Positions 23,438-35,300 of a DNA stretch of 64,000 nucleotides are shown here, one piece after another (position 1 is the stretch's first letter; every line of letters starts with the position of its first letter). The translations under genes were made by a program, and so were the position numbers. A model generated the notes under the pieces. The model was not told the origin of the DNA and searched no databases. It saw nothing but the letters and a program-made list of their open reading frames with translations. The stretch is from Liriodendron chinense (taxonomy: Eukaryota; Streptophyta; Magnoliopsida; Magnoliales; Magnoliaceae), in the NCBI GenBank assembly GCA_003013855.2, contig ML058484.1:9969344-10033343 (forward strand), in the 5' to 3' direction.

Positions 23438-25876
23438 TGTAATCCCCACCATGTGTATGTGTTATATCGGCACCGTCCATCCATCTTACCTAAATCATTT
23501 AGGGGACGTGAGGGGGCCATTTGGTGTGAAGTGATAAGATGCGGCATAATATTTGTTTAATTGGATCAAACTTTTTGTGTTGCTTGTTCCGCCCGTGGGG
23601 AGGGTGTAGGAGATATTTTTGTTCGATGAGGCCTGTACGGATGGGTCCGAACTTGAGTTCACACCATCCGGGGACGTGAGGGGGCCAATTGATGTGAAGT
23701 GATAAGATGCGCTCTAATATTCGTCTGGGATCAAACTTTCCGTCGCGCCTGTTCCAACCACGGAGAGGGTGGTGGAGATATTTTTGGTCGGCTTAGGCTT
23801 CCACGGATGGGTTTAGACTTGAGTTGACACCATCTGGGGACTTGAGGGGGCCAATTGGTTTGAAGTGGTAAGATACTGTCTAATATCCATCCGATTGGAA
23901 TCAAACTTCTGTGGCGATTGTTCCGACTATCGAGGGTGCAAGATATATTTTTGGTCGGCTGGGGACTACACGGATGAATCTGGACCTGAGTTCACACCAT
24001 CCGAGGATATGAGGGGGCCAATTGATGTGAAGTGGTAAGATGCGACCTAATATTCATTCGAATAGGATCGAACTTTCCTTCGCGCTTATTCCGACCATGG
24101 AGAGGGTGCAGGATATATTTTTTGTTGGCTCGGGGCTGCACCAATGGGTCCGGACTTGAGTTCACACCATCTGGGGCGTGAGGTGGCCATTTGGTATGAC
24201 GTAGTAAGATGCGGCCTAATATTTAACTGATTGGGATCGAACTTTCTGTGTTGCTTGTTATGACCATGGAGAGGGTGGTGGATATATTATTGGTCGTCTC
24301 GAGCTTCCACGGATGGGTCCGGACCTGAGTAGATACCATTCAGGGGACTTACGGGGGCCAATTGATATTAATCCATTCAAGCCATTCATATTAAATACCA
24401 AGTTTTTCTTAAATTATTTTCTTATATATGTGATATAATATGATGTTGATTGTTGATTTGTTTAGCATGTTGATTTAACACTGGGATTTACTTCAAAATA
24501 TTCTTATAATGATAATGATTTCATATTTGTATGATGAAGTAAGAAAAATGTGTATTCTATGTTTATATATGAGGATTATATTTGGATTTCATTAATTTAA
24601 GTTTAACTCATGATAGTAATGATATGATCAATGATTACATCAAATGAATATAGATTATTATGTGAAGAATTTATTAATGGGCACTCCTTGATCACATGTT
24701 GAGAAATTTCTTAATTTAGAAAGATGGAGCCTGTGAGAGGTGTTCAGTGTGGAGGAATATGTCTTGGCATGAATATGAGAATGCATGAAATATATGTCGT
24801 GGGATCCTTACGCCTGTTGACACTTGAAATGGATCCATGTATGTTTTATTGGTAGTTGGCCTTGTTGGAAAACAATGACTATCGTGGGACTTGATTGATT
24901 CATAATGAAGGACAAGGAGTGAGCATTATTGGTCAATGCCATCTCATAAGCCAAGGGTTGGTGTACTATGGACACTAAGCTTGAGCTGTCGACCTATGTT
25001 GGGTTGCTTGCGACTCCCATGGTGACCATTGAGTTATATTTAAAGCGAATGTATGCAAAACTGCTTAACTAAATGTGAAATTAATTTCATGCATTCACTT
25101 AACTCCATGTGGGTGTATGGAATTGAGAATAGGCTAGAGCGTCCGTACTTTTCTCGTACATTGTCTTGTGAGATTTGAGTTATGAGCGTCCCATTTCTCA
25201 CTTGGTCGGGCAAAACTTATGGGCTTACATGTTCCAGAAACCTTTAGTGACTAGTGTCTAACGTGAAGTCATAATAAGGAGTTTCTCGCTTCACGAATTA
25301 TAATTCTAGCCAGGGTACCCTAGCCAAAGCATGCATTTCATACATCACATTAACAAGATTTACATTGTTTTTTGATTGATTAATATTATCATCTTGCTTG
25401 TGTATACTCTGTATTATCATTATTATCATGATTGTCTTAGAGGGATATACCCCACTATGATAGAGTTTAATGTTATCCAAACACATCTCAGATAATCTAG
25501 GTAAAGATCCAGTAACTGAATTAAGCGCTAAGACGAGGTGTTCGAAAGTTCGCGGCAACAGATGACGGATGACGAAGTTAGAGTAGCTTATTGAAGATTT
25601 TATTATGTATTTTATGGTAGTTTACAGCTTTATTCCACAATTGTAATAAGTTTTCTTAATAAAGCCAATGATTAATTCTTTGTTTGGTTTAGTTTCAAGA
25701 ACTTTGTGATAATAACATGTTTATCTTTCGTCCGCTGTGCCTGAATGCCATTAAATTTCAAATATACGAAAAAATAGTGATATATCATGGATTCCACTAT
25801 TGACATGTCTTAGATAACACCTGTGAATTCGTCCAATCGTGAAATCCACGAGAGTCCGAAATCTCTGGGCATTACA
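23438..25876. mobile_element. Possible gypsy-type LTR (tentative)
   Basis: The right end TCTCTGGGCATTACA has the form of the 3' end of a TGTAAT...ATTACA LTR. A candidate left end, TGTAATCCCCACC, lies at 23438, about 150 bp upstream of the DUF247 start. Flanks do not match (AGTTT against TGAAC), so the limits or the unity of the segment may be wrong. It contains the ~170-bp tandem array and AT-rich DNA without genes. Confidence 0.4.
23502..24372. repeat. ~170-bp tandem array, five copies
   Basis: Units begin near 23502, 23670, 23836, 24002 and 24173, with a sixth start at 24343; spacings are 166-171 bp. Each starts GGGGACGTGAGGGGGCCA or close to it. Next come a GTGAAGTG.TAAGATGCG box, GATCAAACTTTC.GT, GAGAGGGTG..GATATATTTTTGG and ACGGATGGGTCCGGACTTGAG. 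Units are moderately diverged. The period is close to nucleosome length. Confidence 0.92.
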
Positions 25877-26229
25877 TGAACATAGTATTTATGCACGCCC
25901 ACCAGAGCCAACTGCTTGCTAGTAAATGTGTAATATTTATTTTCTATCCAGGTTGTTATGGGTAATATTGAGTTGACCTCATACCACAAGAAAAGTCCAT
26001 AGGCCACATGGCCCAAATGGCATCCCGAGGGCTCAAGCGTTAGTGTTAGCTGCAGCACGGCTGACCACACTAGGAAGAAAGCCAAGGATCTAACTTCATC
26101 ACTAAAGGCCTTTTGCCCATAAAGACTGAAGAAGTTCTCAGCCTACAACGTACTCTTTTAGTTAGGAGGTGGTTGAAAACAAGGCATGAGAAGGTGACCA
26201 ACTATGTCAAGGCACAACGTTCCGAGGCC

Positions 26230-27290
26230 TCACCCTCAGAAAATCCTACTCTGATAACTTAACGAGCAAAGTTGAGCGCTCCTCGCTAAACTGAGCGCTT
26301 TGCTAAGCACTCTCACTTGAACTCAGCACTCTCCAGTGAGCACTCTCACCTAAGTTGAGCACTCCCCACCAAGTTGAGCGCTCCCCACCAAGTTGAGCGC
26401 TCGCAGCAACTCCCAGAACCAAGTGCATCCCGCATCACCTCCAGAGCCATGCAAGGATAATAACCAATGGTCGACAAATCTGGACGCGATAAGGTTCATC
26501 TCAAATGATCCACCGGATCTAGGCATGATAAAGGATTATCCCAAGAAATTTGGGGTACTGCATCCATAAACGAGCTCTACGAAATCATCTACAGCTCTCT
26601 CATGATCTTATAAATAGAGGTATTCCTTTATAAGCAAAGGTATGCAAAAAAATACACAACTCTCCACTAAAAAGCATATATCTAATGTCTCATACCCTAC
26701 TTAGGCATCAGATGACTAACGGCCGGTCCTCCGGCCACCCTTATTTGTCTTTGATCGTGTTCTACAGGATCTAGAAGACCTCCAGTCCACATGTTCATAG
26801 GAGATCGTCAATATCAGTCCTTGACAGTGGAGATCAAGCTTCATCGTCAGTTAACTAATTTTCAACGTCAATAGATTGACGCCGTTTGTGGGAAATGACG
26901 CAAAAGTTGTGCTCTCACCACCATCAAAGCCTTATACGTTCGACAGTCGTCTGGAAGCAAAACCTTTCATGGGTGGAGGACTTAAGAATAAGGGTAAGGC
27001 GCTGCACATGGCATAACCTTCCCAACACGAGATAGCTGTGGAGGAAGAGTTAACTCACACGCCCGTACAGCTCGCCTCGCCACTACAGTGCTAGCAGGGA
27101 TCTGGCTAGCAAAAATCTCATAAGAGTGGGGGCAAGATATCAGCTCTCGAAGAGCAAGTACGATATCTCATGACCCTCATCGAGTAACGAGTTCCACAAC
27201 CTTCGCACCACACGTGCAATGAGGACCATGTTCAGGCCCATCAACAACAACCGTCACACGGGCAAAGCCATGTTCAGGCCCAAAAACAAA
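26230..27290 (+). mobile_element. Ty3/gypsy remnant: LTR end, primer-binding site and gag debris
   Basis: ATTGACGCCGTTTGTGGGAA at about 26875 resembles the ATTGGCGCCGTCTGTGGGAA that starts the internal region of many plant Ty3/gypsy elements of the Tat/Retand type. What precedes it should be the LTR 3' end. Downstream, broken frames give gag-like peptides (for example ALEEQVRYLMTLIE near 27150-27190). No pol is present; the tandem array begins shortly after. Confidence 0.6.
26266..26405. repeat. Short repeats around GAGCGCTC in the presumed gypsy LTR
   Basis: At least seven imperfect copies of an 18-22-bp unit of the form AAGTTGAGCGCTCCCCACC. Several contain the palindrome GAGCGCTC. Confidence 0.8.
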
Positions 27291-27407
27291 TGATTAAGGA
27301 AAATTGCAGCTTCACTTAAATAAATAAATAAAAACAGCTAGTAGTTTGATGACTCTCATCTTCAAATCTTAAAAGAGTTTTGGGTCAATGTCATCTGTGG
27401 TGGTCAC
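27291..27407. repeat. End fragment of the ~485-bp tandem repeat (split by insertion)
   Basis: Runs AAATGATTAAGGAAAA...GCAGCTTC...AAGAGTTTTGGGTCA...GTGGTC, the last ~120 bp of the unit that recurs complete at 30430-30555 and 30930-31046. The PIF-like pair separates it from the next unit. Confidence 0.85.
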
Positions 27408-27410
27408 TTA

Positions 27411-28768
27411 AGGCCTGTTTGGATACCACCAAATAAGTTACTTTTCTGCTGACAGCAGCAGATGAGTGACTGACATTTAGAAAAGTATGTTTGGTTTATG
27501 ATTAATCATAAGTATTTTTTTTTTTTTACTTAAAAGTAAATAATCATTTCAGCGTTTTTTTTTTTTTTTTTTTTTTAAGTTTTTCTGCTATTTTGAAAGA
27601 GAAGAGGCTCATTGATACCGTCCATGTTAAAGGATGCCGCACATGGTGGACTATCCACTTGGAAGGTGGGGCTCACACGGCAGGTGGTTTACATAAAAGG
27701 TGGGCCGCACATAATGGATGACCTTGTGGGTCCCATGGAGTTTTCAACATTAGGCATTCAATCACCATTGTTTTCTGAGGTGGGGCCCACTTGAGCTTTG
27801 CATCTGCCACACGTGTGAGCTCCACTACCAGCTCTGTAGACCCTATCAATAGAATTGGTGGCAGATCAACATCACAGTGGGCCCCTGGAAGTTTTCAACG
27901 GTAAGCATTCAATCTCCACTTTTTTTAATAGTGGGGCCCACAAAACTTGGATCAAGTTGGTGTTGGTGTAATCCCTTTCCTCCAGTTTTACGTGACCTTA
28001 TAAATAGGTGGGAAGTCAAAAAGACTACCTGGTGGGTCCTAAAGAGCTTTCAATGGTGGACAGCAATCCACTGTTGATGCTGCTGTGGGGTCCAATCAAG
28101 CTTTGAATAAGCCTTATCTGTGGGCCCTACCCCACGTCCAGATCTGGTTGACCTTAAGGACTACTCGGATGACAAAAAAACCTTGGTGGGCCCCACAGAT
28201 GTTCAACGGTGGGTGTTCCTCTCTACTGTTTCATGCGTGCAGCCCACTAGAGCCCTAGATCTGCCGTGTTTGTGGGGCCCATGCCCTAAAATGAGCTGGC
28301 AATTTGGATGGATGATGTGGTAAATTCATACATCAGGTGAGCTCCTCAAAGTGGGCCCCACAGAAGTTTCTATGGTGGTCGTACAATCATCACTGCTTCC
28401 TATGGTACTGGGGTCCACTTTTTTTGGCAAAAATAAATAGACAGTGTGCATGAAACGAATACATCATGGTGGGCTCAACCCTCTACCCGATCCAAATGGA
28501 CTGCGTGGATCAAAATGTACCGCGGTGGGACCCAGCCCCATGGGCCCCACAGAAGTTCAAATGGTGGATATCTAATGCATACATTAAAGTGGGCCTGGCA
28601 TTACCGGACTGGGTGTTGGTGTTTCAACAGGGAAACGTAAGACTTTTGGTGAAGTGTTTTAAAAACATACTTACCAAACATGCTTATTTGCTAATTAAGT
28701 AGAAACCAAGATAAGTTGCTTATCTGATAAGTAACTTATCATAAATAACTTGCAATCCAAACGGGCCC
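27411..28768 (+). mobile_element. PIF/Harbinger-like non-autonomous element 1
   Basis: Starts AGGCCTGTTTGGATACCACC directly after TTA (27408-27410) and ends CAATCCAAACGGGCCC directly before TTA (28769-28771). TTA is the usual PIF/Harbinger target duplication. The interior has T-runs and several GGGCCCAC / GTGGGCC modules of the local fold-back family; no transposase. It is a mirror partner of the next element. Confidence 0.8.
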
Positions 28769-28885
28769 TTAGGGCCCCTTTGGATTGTAAGTTACTTAGA
28801 TAAGCTACTTATGCCTCTTAGTAACTTATCTTGGTTTCTACTTATTAAGCAAATAAGTATGTTTGGTAAACAACATAATTATCAC
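28655..28885. repeat. Large palindrome at the junction of the two PIF-like elements
   Basis: About 110 bp on each side of the TTA at 28769-28771 are inverted copies (GGGCCC, TTTGGATTG, AAGTTACTTA, ATAAGTTGCTTATC / GTAACTTATCTTGG, CAAATAAGTATGTTTGGTAA). Confidence 0.9.
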
Positions 28886-29277
28886 CCTGTAGCACAATTT
28901 ACAGCTATGGAGAGCACCTATCTTATTAGCATTTCTTCGAACAAGCATGGTGCATCATCTATCCTCCCAGTCACTTGGGTGGTGGAACCAACATCTCCAC
29001 ATATGATCCTGGTGGTGAATGGTAAGTGGAGTATTAAATGGCTAGAATAAAAATGGATAGCAACCAAATTTAATGGGGACAAAGAAAAGGTTAAGATCAA
29101 CAAGTGGTGAGATCCTTGCCTATGCTTCATCCATAATAGGTCCCACCATTTGGATGGCTAAAATGGTGCATGCATGTTGAATGTCCAAGTGAAGTTGGGT
29201 GGACCCCTTAAAAGAACCCAGGACTATTTTAGTTATATGGTTGTAGATGGGCTAGGCCTAGATTGTTCAAAGGTTGG

Positions 29278-29713
29278 TGTTAAGAACTTAACCAATGCGC
29301 CAAAAGCCCTAAGACTGATGGAACGTGTAAAGTTAGGCTCTTAAACTCTTGGGATCGTAACATTCCACCACGCTCTGTAGCCGACGTTCACGGCGGCTTA
29401 CTCTGTGGTGGCACTCACTCTGGCCTCTATTTCAGGTAGCCCTTTCCAGGGCATGGTGGCTGCACTCTGGTTATCCAGGTAGCCCTTTCCACTTGGCGGG
29501 TTCACTCTGATTGCTTAGGTAGCCCTTTCCACGTCGTGGCAACTTTCACTCTGGTCTAGGTTGCCCTTTCCATAGGTCGCCAATTCCGTGACTCGAACAC
29601 GAGACGTGATGTTGGCTTTGATACCAATTGTTAAGAACTTAACCAATGTGCCAAAAGCCCTAGGACTAATGAAATGTGTAAAGTTAGGCTCTTAAACCCT
29701 TGGGATTGTAACA
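29278..29713 (-). mobile_element. TRIM (miniature LTR retrotransposon), complete
   Basis: Two 85-bp direct repeats (29278-29362 and 29629-29713) bear TGTTA...TAACA ends and differ at only a few sites. Flanking GTTGG (29273-29277 and 29714-29718) is an exact 5-bp target duplication. A primer-binding site, minus strand TGGTATCAAAGC, lies just inside the right repeat, so the element reads on the minus strand. GCGTGGTGGAA before the other repeat can serve as polypurine tract. The ~266-bp interior is non-coding and holds GGTAGCCCTTTCCA or a close form four times. Length and parts are typical of TRIMs. Confidence 0.93.
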
Positions 29714-29831
29714 GTTGGCCTGCTGAATGTTAAACGGCTGGATCTAGGCTGGTTAAGGTTAAGGTGGAGCCCAACCCAAAATGAACCCGGAGCCTGAAAC
29801 CACAAGTTACAAAATTGAATCTACAAACAAC

Positions 29832-29832
<1 letters not shown>

Positions 29833-29869
<37 letters not shown>
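29833..29869. repeat. (AG)n microsatellite
   Basis: About 18 AG repeats within the second PIF-like element. Confidence 0.9.
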
Positions 29870-29870
<1 letters not shown>

Positions 29871-30077
29871 AAGAGACAGGATCAGTTTTGCAAGATGGCT
29901 CTTTTCAGTTGGTGGAGAATAAGTTAAAGCAAAACAAAATTGCTGAAATACATAACCAATTTTCAGCAATTAAGAAATGATGATTATCTATTAACCATAC
30001 TAACTTATCTCAAATAAGTTAACTTCTGCCATAAGCAAGAAAAGCAACTTATTTGGTGGTATCCAAACAGGCCCTTA

Positions 30078-31400
30078 ATATCAACTGCCCACTGTAATTC
30101 CTCATAAATTATCCCACTATAATTCCTCGGAAGAAAGTGGGCCGCTACAATCGTTAGAGCCATTAGACAAATAATCTGTATCTGACACACACACGCCACG
30201 TGTGTGGATAAGATTGACGACGTCAGTTCCTGTGCCTATCAAACAATGACATATCGAAATACTCGAAAGGAACATTTATCAAACAACGTAGCACATCAAC
30301 AAACACATAATTGCATACTTTTTAGTTGATGTTAGTGCCATGTGCATGATAGTTTGCAAATGGACTAATGTGTAAATGGGCCATCGTTTAAACCGTCGAT
30401 CAGGTGTTGTGTGTTGTGCATGCTTTGATCAATGGCCCAAAAATAAATGATTAAGAAAAAAGGCAGCTTCCCTAAAAAAAATAGCCATTAGTTTGATAGC
30501 TCTCATCTTCAAATCTTAAAAGAGTTTTGGGTCATCGCCATTTGCAGTGGTCCCCTTAATATCAACTGCCCACTGTAATTCCTCAAAAATAAACCTCGAA
30601 GAAATTATTCAGAAGAAAATGGACCACTACGAACCTTAGGTCCTTAGGGCCATTAGACAAATAGTCTTTATCCATCACACACACGCCACGTGTGTAGATA
30701 AGATCGACGTCAGTTTCTATTCCTATCAAAAAATGACCGATTTAAATACTGAAAAGGAAAGAGTTGTCAAACAACGTAACACATCAGCAAACACATAATT
30801 GCATACTTTTAGTTGATGCTAGTCACGGGGCATGTGCGTAGTAGTCTGCAAATGGACTAATGTATAAATGGGCCATCATTTCAAATGTAAATCATGTGTT
30901 ATGTATTGTGCATGCTTTGATCAATGGCCCAAAAACAAATGATAAGGAAAAATGCAGCTTTTGTAAAAAAAAATAGCCATTAGTTTGATAACTCTCACCT
31001 TCAAATCTTAAAGAGTTTAGAGTCAATGCCATTTGCAGTGATCCCCTTAATATCAATTGCCCACTGTAATTCCTTAGAAATAAACCTTGAAGAAATTATC
31101 CTACTATAATTCCTTGGAAGAAAATGGGTCGGTACAAACCTTAGGGCCATTTGACAAATAGTCTATATCTCACACACACACACGCCACATGTGCAGATAA
31201 GATTGATGATGACGTCAGCTCCTGTGCCTATCAAAAAATGACAGATCGAAATACTCATAAAGGAAAATTTGTCAAACAACATGACACATCAACAAACACA
31301 TAATTGCATACTTTTAGTTGATACTAGTCACAGGGTACTGCCTAATAGTCTGCAAATGCACTAATGTGTAAATGGGTCACCATTTCAACCGTCGATCATT
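30078..31400. repeat. ~485-bp tandem repeat, nearly three units
   Basis: Units start ATATCAACTGCCCACTGTAA at 30078 and 30559 and ATATCAATTGCCCACTGTAA at 31050 (spacings 481 and 491 bp); the last is incomplete. Each has CACACACGCCACGTGTG, AAACACATAATTGCATACTTTT and CAAATCTTAAA.GAGTTT blocks in order. No coding potential. Confidence 0.92.
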
Positions 31401-32292
31401 TGGGCCCCATAAGTCAGGTCACCAGGCAATCCGCAACGGGGTACAACAATCATTGGCTCAAAGATAACGGTGCTAATGTACAACAGTTTCTTGCTTGCAT
31501 CTGTGATACAGAGGATGAAACTAAAAAACGAGGTATCTGAAATTGTCATGTAACAGACGGAAAGGATGCAAATAACCCATCAAAAATTTAGATATTTCAA
31601 CAAGGCCTGCAACTTGGGTTCGCGCCAACCCAAACCCGATTGACCTCGTGTCAGGTTAGGGTAGGAAAATGCCAACCCGATTTAAAAATGTGTTGGGTTC
31701 AGGTAATGCAAATGCAGGTCTGGTCAGTATGGATCAGGAATCATCACATGTATTTGGGTCGGGTCAGTCGGGTTGGTTGGGTTAGAGTTTAGTGGAATTC
31801 AGATTGGGCACCTTGGGTTAGAATTCAGGTTGGGTCGGGTTGACCCTCAACCGGACCCAAGCCGCCCGAATTGCACCCTTAACACAAGTACAATCCAATC
31901 GTATAGTGCATCCAAACGTACTGTAAAAATGGTCTGATAGGCCACCCATTACCAAGCTCTTGAGTGAATCCCACCTTCATAAAAGAAAAGAATACTCACC
32001 AAAATACCCATGGGACTTTCACTATCAAGACGACAGGGGATACTCCAACAGTTCCAGGTCAGCAAATTCAAAGGGCATTCTGGTCATTACACATAATTCA
32101 GATCACCTGATTAATTACTTGCTTATTCACATATTGCTATATCTACAACATCCACCACAACAGAGGTTGCAAGTGCTACATTATAACCATTTTACATATA
32201 TTTACAACCATATTAAAGTTCAAAGAATCCAAAAACAAATTAACATAATTAGAACCCAAAAACCTTTTGTAAAGAAGAGATGTTTTCCGCTT
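31401..32292. other. 3' flank of ATG18, with a small repeat
   Basis: Holds the downstream region, presumably with the 3' UTR of ATG18 next to 32293. A GGGTTGGGT-rich unit at about 31598-31882 has inverted ends (AAGGCCTGCAACTTGGGT and CCCGAATTGCACCCTT), probably a degenerate MITE. No further gene. Confidence 0.6.
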
Positions 32293-32383
32293 CTAGAAAG
32301 TTTCTTCGGGTTTCAGGAAATTATAGAATTCCATCTGAGTCATCTCCCCACCACTCGTAGGATCAAACCGGCAACGATAGAAG
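32293..32383 (-). CDS. ATG18: ATG18 exon 4 (terminal)
   Basis: 91 nt from acceptor TCTGCAG|CTTCTATC to TAG. It encodes SFYRCRFDPTSGGEMTQ, then MEFYNFLKPEETF, the standard C-terminus of the family. Confidence 0.95.
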
Positions 32384-35300
32384 CTGCAGATACAACACGC
32401 TGACATGTTAGTGATACAATCGAAGCCCTCTCTTCAAGAACACACAGATCCTAGTGTAAATGCAATGATAATGGGTAAAGCCGTTCATCTCCATCAATGT
32501 GCCATCAACCCAAAAATCAGGCAGGTTGATGGGGTCATAAGGCAAGGCCATGTATGTCAAATGCCTACAATAGTCAATTTGTCTTCTTCTTCTTCTTCTT
32601 CTTCTTCTTCTTCTTCTTCTTCTTCTTTTTTTTATTTTTATTTTTGAACCATCCATTTCTGTGCCCACCTGACAATCAGAACAACCTGATTTTAAGCTAC
32701 TGTGTTCACAATGAAGCCCACCTGATGAACAGCCCGGGTCTCACAAAGACCTGCCAAATGTGGCAGGTATGGAGATGGTGACTTTTGTAATCCTCTTCTG
32801 GAAATGTGAGGAGACTCCGGGGGGATTTGAGAAACATGACGAGTTTTCAACAATTTAATCTTGATAATTGTTCACTTACCTTCCATCCATGCCTAGAATC
32901 ACAACTGTATTCTTCTGGTGGCCAAAGGCCACAATATACTGGGTACCTTCATGCAATCGAAACTGGGCAACTGACCATTCCGAACTGAAGTATTTCGGCA
33001 ACACCCCTACAGAAGAGAACCGAGCAAGTATTAGAGAGACATTTTAGAGTACATCATAGTTCAAAAACTCAATTTGACTCAATATGTAGCTGGGTTGAGT
33101 TGACTCGAAGACTCGACACGACTGGAATTGACTCGGTAGCTAATAGTGAAGTTGAGAAAAGATTAAAGCAATGATAGAGATTTAAATAATATAGCTAAAA
33201 AATGGTTAGATTACTAAAAAGAACAACACATGATGAGATGGCAATGACTTTCTTTCTTAAGAAAAAATCCATCAATAACTGAGTCACTTGGTTTGAGCCT
33301 TGTCAAATCACGTCAAGCCAACTCGATGAGTCGGAATCAGTTGGGCTAGCCAACGAGTTTCATAGTGACTCGGCTTGGAATCTTGCCAATTCAAATTGAC
33401 TCGGATGAATCTTGAGTCGAGTCACCAAGTTAAAAGAACTATGGCGTACATTAGGATGTCCTTTAAGCCAGGTTAGCAGGATTCTATTGTCTGAGTAAAT
33501 ATCTGATGCAACTTTTTTTGAGAAAAAAAAAAAAAAAAGCAAAACTAATTAAAAACTAATCAAGAGACATCAACAAGGATCATCCCCCTCTTTTAGTAAA
33601 ACAATCTAGTAATACATTTGCCTCTCCATCACAATAAGAGCAAACAAAATGTTTACCCGCGAGGAAAGAACACAAATTTCACTGAACATGAATGTGAGCT
33701 TGGAGGCTTGCGATGACCATTTGTCACCCACTTAACGATATTCAAAGTTGCCTTCCACAATAACTGGGCCCTCATGCCTAGTTATCAAGAGGACCCAAAT
33801 CATCCAAAGGGGAAAGAGCCTCCTCCACCTTTGAGACATCACCCATGCCAACCAGACTAAGATATTTACCTTGTCACAGTGAAGACACACCACGAGCACT
33901 GGGATTACCTTAAGCTTCCGCCACTGAGGACAACTCCAACATAGCACAACTTTGGGAGAGAAACTTCACTATTTATGACTAAGAAAAAAAAATGAGGATA
34001 TCCGAAGCCAAGATCCCCCCCAAATTTCTAGACACTAAAGATGCCCATTTGATGGTGCTACTTTTGATACACTCAGCAAACCTCTTGAAAGATTCTATTA
34101 TATCGTTTAAGTATTCCGTTGTCTCTCCTTCCAAACCTTCCGACAAAAAACCAACAGGAGGATTCTCTAAAAGTCTAGAAATAGTCCTAATCCATAGTGA
34201 AAATGTTTAGAAAGTAGCCACAAATCTTCCGCGCAACTAAACAATGAATGAGAATGTGGCAAACCGATTTCAATACCCTCTTGCACACAATGCAAATATT
34301 AGGAGCGTTAACTGTTAAGATCCCTGATGCCTAAGGTAGTCCAAGGTCAGAATTTATCCTCCACCATTGTCCAAATAAAACTTTGCCTCTAGGGGGGGCA
34401 GAGATAACCAGCACGAGCACAAGAGGAGACTGCTCTAGATTAATCACTTGGAAGAGGAAACAACTGGAAAAAGAGCCAGACGGTGTCCATTTCCAAATGC
34501 GTTTGTCCTCCCCAAGACTTGAGAATAAAAACATCACTAAGGATATCCATTAAGAGAGTGAAATCCTCCAATTCGCCTTCTTTGAGGTTCCAAAAGAAGA
34601 CCCCAGATAAGTGACCAGGAGAGGGATGATCTTGCATCACAGCCCTGAAAATAAAGCCTTAACACTTGACTCGTCAATGCCAATCCCACCATCCCACTCT
34701 TAGAGATGTTAATGCGAGGCCCAGAGTCACCCTAAAATCAATTTTAGAATACCCCTGAGATATCAACTTGAGATAAAGAAGCATCGCATCGCATGGTTCC
34801 CAAATGTTGTCATCAAACTAGAGGTGAGACATAATAACACAGGGATTTCCAAGTTCAAAGCCGTCGATCCAGCTGCATGTTTCTTTTGAAAAAAATCTAT
34901 TGAGGCCCTCCCCCACTACAGTGAAAAGAAGATGATGTGATTGAGACCTGGGCTTCTAAACAATCTGTGGAGAACTGTGCAACATAATCGAGGAGGCAGT
35001 GGATAAACACTCTGTCCACAATTTGTCTTTGAACCCCATGCGCCACAACGAGTGAAGAAAAGTAGTCCTACTCTACATTATCATACACTTTCCCCATGTT
35101 GATCTTTCAAAGAACACCAGGGCCTCCAACAAGTCTCTTGAATTGATACATTCATTTTCTATAAAAGGATTTGGATGCCCCCAACAGAAGTGCCTTCGTA
35201 AAGGAGAGATGGTGTCCAGGAGAACAACACAAAAGCGGCATGCAAGAATCTTCAATATAATTGTGTACACGCCACCTCCCAAGTCCCAATACTGAATGAA

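Larger units (their letters stand above)
28772..30074 (-). mobile_element. PIF/Harbinger-like non-autonomous element 2 (inverted partner)
   Basis: Starts GGGCCCCTTTGGATTG after the shared TTA and ends GGTGGTATCCAAACAGGCCC before TTA (30075-30077). Its right end is the inverted equivalent of the left end of element 1 for about 35 bp. The TRIM at 29278-29713 and an (AG)n tract lie inside; without the TRIM it is about 860 bp. No transposase. Confidence 0.8.

Noticed and set aside
22795..23560. Long plus-strand frames opposite the DUF247 N-terminus
   Set aside because: They are shadows of the 87-bp repeat, which is open on both strands; the minus-strand frame carries the recognisable domain.
23502..24372. 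CRISPR-like array
   Set aside because: Units are ~170 bp, contiguous and diverged, without short repeat-spacer alternation; the genome is a plant's.
23438..25876. Firm call of a second gypsy solo LTR
   Set aside because: The flanking 5-mers do not match, so it is kept only as a tentative feature.
31960..32403. 147-codon plus-strand frame
   Set aside because: Overlaps ATG18 exon 4 and its 3' flank in antisense.
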